From NCBI GenBank assembly GCA_963576735.1, contig OY755197.1:2988501-3052500 (forward strand): DNA of 64,000 nt, read 5' to 3'. A program made the position numbers and the translations under genes. Origin of the DNA: Bedellia somnulentella. Taxonomy: Eukaryota; Arthropoda; Insecta; Lepidoptera; Bedelliidae. Shown here piece after piece: positions 1 to 10,167 of this stretch. The first letter of the stretch is position 1, and every line of letters starts with the position of its first letter. The notes below the pieces were generated by a model, which saw only the letters and a program-made list of their open reading frames with translations, did not search any database and was not told the origin of the DNA.

Positions 1-307
1 ACAAAGCCGGCACTACGTTAATTCTGCTCCGCACTACTTTTTTCGAACTTCTTCTTTTAGGGAAGCTACAATAAACGGTCTTGCTCTGCGTTTAAGAGGC
101 GTTAAATTACCAAGACGCTTATATAAAATCTAATATTACTTTCATCCAATTCTGTGTAAATGTCATTGATAAACTGATCAAGTATTATGTATATGTGTTT
201 TCATAATTGGTCTTAGTTAAGCAGAAAGGATTTAACCCACACATACGTCGAAACTAAGTTAAGTATTCCAGTGTTTAGCTGAGGGTTGAATCTATGAAGT
301 AGTAAAA
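1..307. other. No gene seen
   Basis: AT-rich sequence with no convincing open frame or known repeat. One arm of an imperfect inverted repeat (about 215-241) begins here. Confidence 0.5.
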
Positions 308-378
308 ACTCTTTCTGATTTCCTAGCTCTGGCTACCCCTTTGAGGGATATATAGCCATGAGTGTATGTATGTATGTA
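308..378 (+). mobile_element. N-SINE, tail-only fragment
   Basis: Only the 3' end of the N-SINE family (full reference copy 22269-22504) is present: the CTCTGGCTACCCC segment, the stem-loop and the (TATG)n tail. It is strongly 5' truncated. Confidence 0.75.
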
Positions 379-494
379 AAAACTGTACTTATAGAAAGTG
401 CGAGAAAACTGTTTATTTTAAACACCCAACCTTACCAACAGTTTGAAAAAAAGCACTATTATTTAAACTTTAATGCTATTATTTGTAAATCAAC

Positions 495-864
495 CAACCG
501 TGATAGCCCAGTGGGTAGAACACTCGGTTATCGTGCAAACGACTAGTGTTCAAATCCTGGGTCGGGCCTACACCAATTTGTCTTTTCTAAAGACATACGT
601 GTGGTTAATTTATCATGGTTGTTAACGGTGAGGGAAAACATCGTGAGGAAACCCACATGGCTGAGTTGTACTTAGTCATGTGACAGTGTATTCGTACAAA
701 AACGGCGATAGGCCTGCCCCCTATCACGTGAGTACACTGTCCATGCAAAACGTGGGTACTCTGAACACCAGGTGACAAAGTCACGTGATGTTCAGAAGTA
801 TTAGTACCTCTGCCAACCCCTTCGGGGATATTCGGCGTGAACGTTTATGTTTATGTTTATTATG
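495..864 (+). mobile_element. T-SINE, full-length tRNA-derived SINE
   Basis: The tRNA-like head has an A box (TAGCCCAGTGGG) and a B box (GTTCAAATCC), as expected for RNA polymerase III transcription. A family body and a tail of GGCGTGAACGTTTATG plus TTTATG-type repeats follow. The 13-bp direct repeat TTTGTAAATCAAC at 482-494 and 865-877 is the target duplication, giving a 370-bp element. Other full copies are at 49987-50355 and 56461-56832. The family is named only for use here. Confidence 0.9.
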
Positions 865-1020
865 TTTGTAAATCAACTTTTTGTGGGTTTAGTCCTTTCT
901 GCTTAACTGCTTCCAATTTATCAAATTCACATCGTTTATAATCCTCATAGCTTAAATATATCATTTTGGCATACCTATGCCTTTTTAAAATAGATGAGGG
1001 ATCTCTTTTAATTACATACT

Positions 1021-1262
1021 CGTAACATAACATAAAAATTCACGTCCTTTATGGTATCAATACTTCTGAACTCACATGGCAGCGCCATCTAGTATCCAGA
1101 GAAGGTACCCACGTTTTGCTTGGACAGTATACTAACGTGATAGGGGGTAGGCATTTGTACGAAAACACTTTCACTTGGCATAGTGCAACAAAGCCATGGG
1201 GGTGTCCTCACGATGTTTTCCCTCACCGTTAACAACCATTATAAATTAACCACACATATGAC
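1021..1262 (-). mobile_element. T-SINE, 5'-truncated
   Basis: Reverse-complement T-SINE body and tail, diverged. Together with about 40 bp of flank it matches 29040-29330 in the opposite orientation. Confidence 0.8.
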
Positions 1263-1395
1263 TTTTAGAAAAGACAAATTGATGTAAGCCCGTCAGTGTA
1301 CAAGTACAGTGCATCTCGACCATTCAATGAAAGAAGGGACCAGTCGTCCGGTGGTACAATAGAACTCCTAATATAAGCTGAATACATACATACAC

Positions 1396-1639
1396 ACTAA
1401 CGGCATTAGTTCCCGTTGGGATAGGCAGCGACTATCGATCGCCACTTTGTACGATCCTGGCAAACCCTTCCAGCTTCATTTACATCCATCAATCTTTTCA
1501 TAAGTGCTTTTTTATTCTTCATACTGCGGACGCCTGCCTTTTTAAGCACACTCTTTATTTGATCCAAATGTGTCCTACAAGGTCGTGCTCTACTAACATT
1601 ACCATTCACAATAGCTCCATAAATCTCTTTTACCAATTA
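1396..1639 (-). pseudogene. RTE-like LINE, 3'-terminal fragment
   Basis: The open frame 1406-1636 encodes the C-terminus of the RTE-like RT protein seen complete at 43563-45143. It ends in the same AYPNGN and stop, followed by the short 3' tail. It is 5' truncated. The orthologous piece in unit 2 is at about 33190-33406. Confidence 0.85.
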
Positions 1640-1651
1640 ACTATCATCATC

Positions 1652-2079
1652 ATATAGAAATGAGATCCCTCAGAAAAGTGTGTAATGTAAGGTTATGTGA
1701 TCGTGTGAGGAATGATGTGATTCGTGAAAGGTGTGGTGTAAAAGATGATATTGTAAGAAAGATAGAAAAAGGAATGTTGAGATGGTTTGGGCACATAGAG
1801 AGGATGGATGACAGTAAATTGGTGAAAGAGATATATAGAGCCAATGTGGAAGGTAATGTTAGTAGAGGACGACCTCGGAGGACACATTTGGATCAAATAG
1901 AAAATGTGCTCAAAAAGGCAGGTGTCCGCAGTATGAAGAATAAAAGAGCAAGTATGAAAAGATTGATGGATGTAAACGAAGCCAGAGAGGTTTGCCAGGA
2001 TCGTACAAAGTGGCGATCGATAGTCTCTGCCTACCCCAATGGGAACTAACGGCGTGAGAATATGTATGTATGTATGTAT
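1652..2079 (+). pseudogene. RTE-like LINE, 3'-terminal fragment
   Basis: The frame 1660-2049 encodes about 129 residues of the RTE C-terminus: the MRSLRKVCNVRLCDRVRN segment, WFGHIERMDD, and the final SAYPNGN stop. A short tail with (TATG)n follows. The insertion is absent from unit 2, where TATCATC-like target sequence is uninterrupted near 33710. The mode of insertion is 5'-truncated target-primed reverse transcription. Confidence 0.88.
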
Positions 2080-2089
2080 CTATCATCCA

Positions 2090-2200
2090 TCCTCCATTTG
2101 GTAGTAGATAGGGGACAAGATGGTAGAAAATATAAAGTATCGTTGGTGATGAGTCTTCAACCGCATCACTTAAAAACCACTTCAAAATGCCCAATAAAAA
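2090..2200 (-). mobile_element. N-SINE, diverged internal part
   Basis: The segment with TTGGTGATGAGTCTTCAACC and the following ATCACT/AAAACCAC matches the middle of the N-SINE in reverse complement. It is also present at 33729-33830 in unit 2, so it predates the duplication. Confidence 0.6.
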
Positions 2201-2312
2201 AACCAATTTCATAATATAGTCCCTGACCTCATAAATAAGCGCATTGAAAAGTTTCAACAATAACTTTTTTCCTGAACCCTGTAACATTCAATGAACCAGT
2301 CCTATGCCTTGG

Positions 2313-2668
2313 CAGCGTCATTGCTCTGCAGAGTTCGGGCCAGCTCTAACTCCATTCTGAAAACCATCGCAGGAAGGTTCGACTCGCCAATCTTTCGTCA
2401 TCTCTCCAATATATTGGTTAGGGGGAATGAAGGGCAAATTTATCGAAACTGATTTTATGTTTCATTAAGTTTTATGTTTGATTTAATTTAATTTTAATTT
2501 GATCTAAATTATAATTTATTTTTATTTTGTTTTGATTTAAATCGTAATTTATTTTAATTTGATGTAATTGTTAATTAAATTGTATTTATTTTTTAATACT
2601 AATATAGCTCTTAGTGTTACTAATAGAAATGGATCTATTGTTGTCTGAATAAATAAATAAATTATTAT
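2313..2668 (+). mobile_element. LINE 3' end (jockey/CR1-like?) with AAT-rich tail
   Basis: This 356-bp insertion is absent at the matching point of unit 2 (near 33960). The first 90 bases look like the last codons of a LINE RT ORF. A long AT-rich 3' UTR follows, ending in AATAAATAAATAAATTATTATTA. The clade cannot be assigned from so little sequence. Confidence 0.6.
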
Positions 2669-3181
2669 TATTATATAAGCTTTACATAAATTCTTTGAAG
2701 TATATTATTATTTCTTTTAAAGTTTTTATATATATATTTGGCGTGGTGCTTTATACAGTAAAATGTTCGTTTTAATACCCTTATTTTTAGTCTTCTTTTG
2801 CTGCCGGCCAAACCTTCTCTCCACAATATGGGTCATAGCCTATTCTATATATACGTAGATCAGGGTTGCAGAAAGGTTGCCACATCTCCGGCTAATTAGT
2901 CGTCGGAGTCCAACATTTGTTATAATGAGTGATGATTTGACACCCCTAATCTGACCCGACCCGCTTACAATAGATTTTTGTCGACAAGTGCCGGACTCAT
3001 AAGTCTTTTTTATTTGGAGTTTCGCCTTAGAAACGCACTTGCCGATTTCTTCCCATGGGTTTTGTAAGAGGCTACTTAGATTTATGGAGCATTTTATTTT
3101 GATAGCAATTTTGGCGTGTTGGAAGTTATTTCAAAATATTTCCCTTCCTTTCAACAGTGCGTAAGTAATTTCTAATTCTGA
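2669..3181. other. Intergenic, shared with unit 2
   Basis: No gene seen. The sequence matches 33963-34478 closely and ends at the provirus insertion point. Confidence 0.6.
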
Positions 3182-3185
3182 AGCC

Positions 3186-3452
3186 AATTACGTTAGCGAC
3201 AACCGAAGGACTTAAAAAAAACCAAAATTGTTTTAACTAAGTTTAATATAAAATAACTATAACTAATTACAACTAGTCTATTCGATGTTAGAAATAGGAA
3301 TGTGAAAAAGAATACAATATAAAATTACAATGTTCCGTGGAAACGCAGTGTCAGCAGTGACCGCGTATTGCTATGCACCGAAGTCACGTAGGCAGCGTAT
3401 GATACGATGTCACCTCGCGTCAGCGATATAGTATGGGCAGCGGTACATAATT
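3186..3452 (-). repeat. 3' LTR of provirus
   Basis: A 267-bp repeat differing from 13211-13477 at a single base (a T/A change near 3247). The ends are AATTA and TAATT. It lies downstream of a purine tract on the minus strand. Confidence 0.93.
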
Positions 3453-3462
3453 CCTCCCCTCT
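3453..3462 (-). promoter_or_regulatory. Polypurine tract
   Basis: On the minus strand AGAGGGGAGG abuts the 3' LTR, which is the expected position of the plus-strand DNA primer. Confidence 0.85.
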
Positions 3463-3473
3463 GAGAACAGCGA

Positions 3474-4600
3474 CTATTTGAGAATTTTGAGAGCAAATGT
3501 CGCTGGAGTTTGCTTGTTATGTTCGTTTCTCTCGTTGCCAATGTCCTCATAATTGTGGATTTTTGCTTCTGTCTTACTATGGCTGTTATCGGTAGATAAT
3601 CTCTTCTTTAGTTTAATTATGGTAAATGCGATGAGGGCGGTTAATGCTGCAGTTGTGAAGAAGTAGAATGGTACTGTGGTGTGATATATTATGTGGTCAT
3701 TTAATTGTAAAGGGGATTCCATTAACAGTTGATCTTGTATGGTTCGTAGTCCTTGAATATTAATTGTTTTTAAATATAATGAATTAGCTGGAGACTGTTC
3801 GCTTCGTTTTTCAAAATTATGTGGTATATCCATTAGCTTCAACGGTTGTCCCTTTACTTCGTCATTGTCGTTAAAAATTGTAAAATCCGGTGTTTTCATT
3901 ATGCAGTTTACTGGCACTGTTACTAAGTAGCTTCCGTGCAACATGATGACTTCTTCTCTTTTACAGCTTAGATGGATTCTGGTAGGTGTGGGCAGGTGAA
4001 GTATATATCTTTGATCATCTAATTTTTCTATTTCTTCTTTCAGGAGCTTTATACGAGTAAAGTTGCAGGTGATTGACAGGGTCTTCTTTTCGATCAGGTC
4101 ATGTATACAGTCTGATGAAGAACGAGCTTGCCGGGTGGATTCCTTCTCACAGAGATACCAGTCATTGAACTTCGGGCATTCTGCCTCTATGTACTTGAAT
4201 GAATTCTCAGTAGTTGCTAGGAATGGAAAGGAAGGAATGAGGATTTGATTTTCTTTGTTAGGAGCTATTGCTAATTTATAATAATCGAAGGTTTCATCGG
4301 AAACTATTGAATATTTAAATATTATAACGATTTGATTTTCAATAAAATAATATCCTGGCTTTATAACATCGTAATATTCTCTTAACTCTAGACTTATGAT
4401 ATGGTCTTTACCGTATATAACTTTTAACTTATCTATCATAGAGGCTAATACGTCAACAGCAATCATAGAATGATGGGTACTGGAAACGCGAATAAAACCT
4501 AACATATTTTCTATCCTTAATAACTCTGAAATAAGACTATCTATGTTATAATCTAATATGTCTAACAGTTGGGCAAACTTGGCATACTTAACTAAACTAT
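3474..4600 (-). pseudogene. env: Provirus env, C-terminal part
   Basis: The env open frame resumes on the gag/pol-sense strand after the LINE insertion and runs to a stop at 3474. The Met-initiated frame begins at 4505, but the reading is open up to about 4600. It resembles the membrane-anchored part of errantivirus/baculovirus-F envelope proteins. A hydrophobic segment near residues 280-302 of the Met-started frame acts as transmembrane anchor and is followed by a basic cytoplasmic tail. Several cysteines in the ectodomain are consistent with the family. The N-terminal part is at 6096-6600, and the gene cannot be expressed whole because of the intervening element. Confidence 0.85.
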
Positions 4601-4607
4601 TTTCCTT

Positions 4608-6095
4608 ATAATAATAATAATAATAAAATCTTTATTTCGGATCATAAAGTAAATCCATAGTAAAGTTAGTAAGTTAGTAACATCGAGATACTTGAATTAT
4701 GTTAGTTTGGTTAGACTTAGATTTAATAAATAAAAGTAAAATTTAAAATATTAACAATAAGCTATTTACATAAGGTGCCAAATCTAGCCAGAGAAGTGGC
4801 TCTAGTGTGCCGCTGCACATATACCCAGTGCCGATACATGGGATCGTCGAACTTATCGGCCAATACTCTCAAGAGCGTGTTGGAGCTGTCCCAGGTTCTC
4901 TGCATGATGGACGCGACACGCTTGCGGATGATTGCGTAGAAATCATCCACGCGACCCTCCGCAAACATCCCCGATGCACTGCAGTACCGAGGCAACCCCA
5001 TCATTACTCTGTACGCGTTGTTGTATTGGACCCGCAGGGCACTGTATGCTTTTTGCGTATATTTGACCCACAGGGCAGATGTATAAAATGATTGGCAAAA
5101 AGCTCTAAACAGGGTTATTTTCACCTCTGTTGAACATCGAGAAAACCTGCGAGCCAACATATTGCATCTGACAGACAGTGCCCTGCGTTCCCTATCTATG
5201 TCTAGGTCATCATTGAGGCCACTATTTACATAATGACCCAGATATCTAAATTGTGTAACGGTTTTTAATGGTTTGCCATACAACATTACTGGAGGAAACT
5301 GGTTAATCTTTTTATTTCTAGAGTTGAAAACCATAACTTCACTTTTCTTCTCATTGTATATTAAATAATGATCTTTAGCATACTGCTCACAGATTTGTAA
5401 GAGCTTTCTTAAAGCATTGATTGAGGGGCTCAAAAGAACCATATCGTCTGCATAACTAATATTATTGAACATAACACCATCGATGGAGCAGCCGACTCCT
5501 GTACTACAGAGCTCCTCAATCAGTGCGTTAACATACAAATTAAAAAGCTTTGGAGAGCTTACACCACCTTGTCTCACACCACACGTTAATTTATAATCAC
5601 AAGAGTAACATTCGTTCCATTTTATTGTGTTTATTTGATTTTTATACCAAAACTTAAAAAGGTTTGTTATGGCGAATGGGACTTCAGTCTTAAGCAATTT
5701 ACCCCATAATTTGTCATAACAAACAAGATCGAAAGCTTTTGAGAGATCTAAGAAACACGCAAAAACGGGAGTACTTCTGTCTGTGTAGTACTTGACTGTT
5801 CGCTTCAGACAGAGGATAGCACTTTCGGTAGACAGACCGGCCTTAAACCCAAACTGCGCATCATGCAATTTTAAGTGCTTATCAAGATTTCTATCCAACA
5901 AACAGTCAAGTACCTTAGCTACCACAGTCGCTAGAGAGATTGGCCGATAATTACGACTATCCGAGATATCACCTGTCTTATTTTTTACAATTGGAGATAC
6001 TATAGTTCGCATAAGATCGTGCGGCAAAAACGAGTGACTAATAAACAAATCAAATAAGAGCTTTAATACCCCAGGTAAATGTGGACCGGCACATA
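4608..6095 (-). mobile_element. Rex1/CR1-like LINE inserted in env
   Basis: A 5'-truncated LINE with a TTA/ATT-repeat 3' tail at 4608-4626. It interrupts env and has the same orientation as the provirus. The boundaries are set by where env coding stops and restarts and are accurate to a few bases. The same family occurs at 17633-17937, 45880-47575 and 63536-64000. Confidence 0.85.
4762..6048 (-). CDS. Reverse transcriptase of Rex1/CR1-like LINE (5' truncated)
   Basis: An open frame of 428 codons from the first Met; the frame is open a little further upstream to the element's truncated 5' end. RT motifs occur in order: NYRPISLATVVAKVLD, FGFKAGLSTESAI, motif A CFLDLSKAFD, motif B GVRQGGVSSPKLFNLYVNAL, motif C SYADDMVLL, then the C-terminal LRVQYNNAYR and GLPRYCSASGMF region typical of this LINE group. 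The catalytic aspartates are present. No endonuclease domain remains, so it is a dead-on-arrival copy with an intact RT region. The clade (Rex1/Daphne versus other CR1-related) is inferred from motif style only. Confidence 0.82.
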   Translation of the reverse strand: MFISHSFLPHDLMRTIVSPIVKNKTGDISDSRNYRPISLATVVAKVLDCLLDRNLDKHLKLHDAQFGFKAGLSTESAILCLKRTVKYYTDRSTPVFACFLDLSKAFDLVCYDKLWGKLLKTEVPFAITNLFKFWYKNQINTIKWNECYSCDYKLTCGVRQGGVSSPKLFNLYVNALIEELCSTGVGCSIDGVMFNNISYADDMVLLSPSINALRKLLQICEQYAKDHYLIYNEKKSEVMVFNSRNKKINQFPPVMLYGKPLKTVTQFRYLGHYVNSGLNDDLDIDRERRALSVRCNMLARRFSRCSTEVKITLFRAFCQSFYTSALWVKYTQKAYSALRVQYNNAYRVMMGLPRYCSASGMFAEGRVDDFYAIIRKRVASIMQRTWDSSNTLLRVLADKFDDPMYRHWVYVQRHTRATSLARFGTLCK

Positions 6096-6600
6096 TGATA
6101 TTCTCTATCTAATAACTGCTCTAAGGTTACATTAATTTTACTTTGGTTTTCGACCAACTGAGATAAAACATTATTATGTTTAGTCATCCAATCTTTACTA
6201 AGACTAATATGGTTATTAAATTCTGAGACTACCTTGTTCTGGTTTTTCTGTAAGAAATCTATGGCTTCATTAAACTTTAATGCGTCGGTGTAATCTAAAT
6301 TTCCTGTAATGCTTTTTACCACTGATCCAAGTCCATCGAGTAAACCTCTTTTCATACGGTTTGGCTCTAGAGACTTTAAATGTTTCAATGCACTGTCAAG
6401 TTTACTAGTCAAGTAATTAATTTGTAATTCGTAAAGTGATAAAGTATTATTACTAAGTCGATTTTTGTAGGTCTGTAACTGATTCTTTAAAGTTATAATG
6501 TTATTCGTAATATCATCTAGTTTAATATACTGTATAAAATTATGATAATGAGTAGTAAGTCTTGATAACCCTAACTTATAAGGTAAGAGTCCAATCCGTC
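6096..6600 (-). pseudogene. env: Provirus env, N-terminal part
   Basis: The open frame from about 6585 down to the LINE junction contains a furin-type site (RMKR), immediately followed by a glycine-rich fusion-peptide-like stretch. A heptad-rich helical region comes next, as in errantivirus and baculovirus F proteins. No signal peptide is evident. In this class env is normally made from a spliced RNA, and a TTTAG acceptor-like site sits just after the pol stop. The frame is cut by the LINE at 4608-6095. Confidence 0.85.
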
Positions 6601-6610
6601 TGCTAAACTC

Positions 6611-8400
6611 TCAAGTTTTATCTCCTGAGTCAACGCCAGAGGGACCGTCATTATCGTCAGAATCCTGTAACAATTTATTACTTTTAGGGGTTCGTTTGAG
6701 TCGAGATTTGGCTATGGGGCCGCGTTTCTTGGAAGTATATATATGTATGGGTAAGTCTGCTAAAACTATGTAATTGGTAAAACGAGGTGCTGTTTTTTGT
6801 CGAGCTGCTAGAGGATTTTTAATGAAAACTGGCTGTTGAGGTGAATACTGAACTTCTGGTTCTCGTGTTAGATTCCTGTTATCAATTAAGTTTGTGCGAT
6901 TAACTAGTGAAGATTCATTTATAATGTCGTATACCCTTTCCATTTGTTCTTTGTGGTTCTGGGTATACTGCTGCAAAAGATGTTCTGTAAAGTTAACGTC
7001 TTGGGGATCTCTAGGGTCAAAGTGACCATTTAATAACTCAAACGGTCTACATTTAGTGAAACTATGGATAGAGCTATTGTAGGCTATGAGAGCATATGGA
7101 ATTAAATTAATTATAGGTTCATCTTTTTGTTGTAATTTAAGAAGGCGTAAATGTTCTAAAATGGTTGAGTGGAAACGTTCTATGTTACCGTTATCATTGG
7201 GGGAATGGGCTAAGATTCTATGGTGATTAATCTTATGTAGACGGACAAATTCTGCAAATAACTGATTGGTGAATTCTGTTCCATTATCGGTGATGATGGT
7301 CATTGGAATACCATGATGGGTACAATAACGTAAAAGAGCTTGTAAAATGCTGATTGCGGTACCGTCTCGAAGATGATATGCTTGTCCGTATTTAGTAAAA
7401 ACGTCTATAAAGGTAACGTATTTCTCATTTTGAACTGTAAAGAGGTCCATATGAACTATTTCGAAGGGTTTTGTGGCAGGTGGTACAATGTTAAATTGTG
7501 GTCTAATGGGATTCCTATCATATTTTCCTTGTCCACAAACAGTACACTCATTAATATATTTAGTTATCTGGTCCTTTAATTTGGGCCAGTAATATCTTCT
7601 TGATAAAGCTAAGTATGTCTCGTTTATACCGCGGTGATTAGTTTTGCCATGGTGATAATTCCTAATAATATCTTTTACATTTTCTAATTCTTTTTTACAT
7701 AAAACTAAATTATATGAGGCACTTCTAAACGTTTCTTGTAAGATCGGTATGATTGAATACATTTCTAATGGAGGATTTATTAATAGCGCAGTTTTTATCT
7801 TGGGGTTCACATATTCTTTAATACAATCTATGATATCTCGTTGAAGGTCGGTCTGTAATAATTGAACAGCTATTCTAGTATGGGTTTCGAACGGTTTCGT
7901 AGTTACGGGTCGCCTTTTAACGTCTGGTACTATGGTTAAATACAGCTGTCTATGAAATTTGTTAAGGGGTTCATCTGTGATAGGGATCTCTAATATGGGA
8001 TTTTCTTTACTAGTGTGGACTGTTTCGGTAGTAGAATTAATATTTGAAGGTGCATGTTCAGATGGGTTGCCTTCAAGTGAACTCAATTCTTTTAAACTTT
8101 CTATCACACTATTGATCTCCTCATTATGAATTTCAACTCTTGAAAAGGCATCAGCAGTATGGTTAGAAATTATTTCTTTAGGAACAAAGATATCTGCATT
8201 GTGTGAATTAAAAGGTAAATTAACTATTTTTGAGCTATGGGATGGGATTAACTCTTCACAAAAGTTAACGTTTTGAAAATTAGACATATGAATGCTGTTA
8301 GAGGCATTGGATGTAGAAAGAATCTTGTTTTTCAAGTCTATTTTAGCTTGCCATTTTTCTAGGAGATCGATGCCAATAAGACCATCGAAGTAATTATGAA
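6611..8400 (-). pseudogene. pol: Provirus pol remnant: protease end joined to integrase, RT deleted
   Basis: The Met-initiated frame is 6611-8335, and the reading is open back to about 8400. At the start is the tail of a retropepsin (GLIGIDLL). About 45 codons later the sequence has the hallmark end of RNase H (ADAFSR), so the whole RT and nearly all of RNase H are missing with the frame kept. The integrase follows: an HHCC zinc finger (HHGKTNHRG...C..C), then the DDE core with D in HMDLF, D in IITDNGTEF and E in NGNIERFHS, and a basic C-terminus. It stops just before env. Defective for replication. Confidence 0.9.
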
Positions 8401-8420
8401 ATTTGTATATGAATAGTTTC

Positions 8421-8449
8421 GTGAACGTTTATGTTATGTTATGTTATGT
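8421..8449 (+). mobile_element. T-SINE tail, 29 bp only
   Basis: GTGAACGTTTATG plus TTATG repeats, identical to the T-SINE 3' end, sits exactly at the junction between the gag remnant and the protease remnant. It is either a minimal 5'-truncated insertion or filler at the deletion that removed the gag C-terminus and protease N-terminus. Confidence 0.7.
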
Positions 8450-8782
8450 TTCCGCTAAATATGTTCTAGGCATGTTCCTCTGTTGGAGGTACATGACATT
8501 TGTTTCTTCTTGGACAAATTCCAAGGCCTTTTCAATAGTATCCAGTCTCATACATCTAATCCTAGATCCTAAGGGTTCTTTAAGGCCCCGAACAAAAGCC
8601 TGCATAGCTAATTTTTTATATAATGTGCGTTTAGCCTCTATTGTGGTAGACAAAGACTCATGTAATGAGACATATGTCATTATGGTGCTAAATAAATTCT
8701 GACATTTGTCATAAAACTCTTGAGGGCTAGAATTGCCTTGGCAGGCCAAAGAGAGATCATTATAAAGAGCGGTTTCGTCTCT
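8444..8782 (-). pseudogene. gag: Provirus gag, C-terminal half
   Basis: The frame runs from the Harbinger junction to a stop at 8444. It is an errantivirus-type capsid region, including the DLSLACQGNSSPQEFYDKC stretch and a helix-rich segment. It continues the N-terminal half at 12496-12783 across the 3.7-kb insertion. The end of gag is lost at 8444, where a SINE tail begins. The 135-codon frame on this strand starts inside the transposon and is a chance fusion. Confidence 0.85.
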
Positions 8783-9323
8783 CTGCGGTGCTAGTACGAT
8801 AAGTAATGAAACACGTCGGGGCGCACGAGAAAGACGGTTTTGTCGATGCACCCGAAGAGAAGATTCGTTTCTCGACCGTCGCTAGCACAGCATGTAAAAT
8901 AAGCGTACGTTCAAGGGCGTGTGACGTCACTGACCGAACGGTTTCGTGTTTTCTCGACGTGGGTAACGACAAGCCTCTTCTTTTGCTAACACAGTGTCAC
9001 AATAAGGACGGGATATCTCTTCTTTTGACGTTTGGTTGAAGGGAAGTGTCGACGACTATTGTCTTGGTCGGATTGAGGTAACGACAAGGAATATTATCGA
9101 AATATTTTATTCAAGTTATCATTATTTTGCTTTCGTTTGGTGTGTAAAACCAAATATTTCTGTTTGATATTTCGTTCTATAAGTTTTAAATTCGTAAGTG
9201 TATTGTGTAGTATTTGTTTACGAGTAAGTATTGTCGTCTTTCTTGTTATTTATACAATTGATAACATCATAACAGTTTTGCAAGTGGGTTAAATGTGATT
9301 TGGCGAGACGAGCCGGGCGTAAA

Positions 9324-9407
9324 ATGCAAAGGCGTAGCATTCGTGATGCTTCAAATCCATTTTCGCTTCCCGACAATGAATTGAACATTGGAATTGAGTA
9401 TTCTTAA
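9324..9407 (+). pseudogene. Harbinger transposase N-terminal remnant
   Basis: A 27-codon frame reading MQRRSIRDASNPFSLPDNE, then diverging to a stop. The R-x-x-RD-SNPF-LPD pattern is the conserved start of many Harbinger nucleases. The rest of the catalytic domain does not follow. The call rests on this short motif plus the TIR and TSD context. Confidence 0.6.
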
Positions 9408-10028
9408 ACCATTTTTTTAAGTTAATTGGTTAAGATAGAAACAGAGATAACCTCTTAAAAAGCCCCATATGCATCCCATGAGAAGAACTGCATTAGTGCT
9501 ATTGTACTATATTTGTTTACAGTATAGGTATGTTTAATGTTTAAAATAAGGTTTAAGATTATACACTATGTAATACGTTTGGCTACAAGATGAAAAGGGG
9601 TATTTCATATTAGAATACAAGCAGGTATTTGTAAATGAAAGAAAGATATAAATAATAATATTCCTTTATTAGAATAAACACAATATACACAGTAATAAAA
9701 TGTAATATACATACAAAACACCTACTTACAAAAGGCTTAACAATTACTTCAAGCAACACATCACATACATTAGAAGTGTAGCATTATATTATGTTATAAC
9801 TAACCAAAGCAATGTGTTAAAACAGTAACATAAAGCAATACAACAAAAAGTTAATTAAACAAGGCAATGTGTTAAAACAGCAATAAGACATTAAATATAC
9901 AATATTATGCTGCATTTCAGGTATAATAAGAATTACATACATACAATTCAATTAACACCAACTAAAATTCATACACATGCTTCACAGCTTAGACAAGAAT
10001 ACTAATACAATTTACCCCATTTTTTCAG

Positions 10029-10167
10029 GTTTCCGATTGCAGATGTGGAGAACCCTGATTTAAGAGAAATTGGTTTACCTAACATCCCACAACAGCGTAA
10101 TTTAATTTTTTTGAGACAAGGTGAAGCAAAGAGAAGATTAATTATTGATTCTCATTTTATTAATTAA
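10029..10167 (+). pseudogene. Harbinger transposase C-terminal exon remnant
   Basis: An acceptor-like TTTTTCAG is followed by an open frame ending in KRRLIIDSHFIN and a stop. Harbinger nucleases typically end with a basic R-x-x-LI-x-x-HF motif, matching this tail. The DDE core between this and 9324-9407 is absent, so the element is non-autonomous. Confidence 0.58.

Larger units (their letters stand above)
215..912. repeat. Inverted repeat pair enclosing SINEs
   Basis: The arm at about 215-241 (AGTTAAGCAGAAAGGA then TTAACCCACA) is matched in reverse complement at about 884-910, with about two differences over 27 bp. Between the arms lie a SINE tail (308-378) and a full SINE (495-864). The pair could be the terminal inverted repeats of an old MITE that later received SINEs. 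No target duplication was found outside the arms. Confidence 0.45.

Noticed and set aside
8444..8851. A 135-codon protein starting MHRQNRLSRAP
   Set aside because: Its first 20 or so residues come from the Harbinger end; only the part after 8782 is gag.
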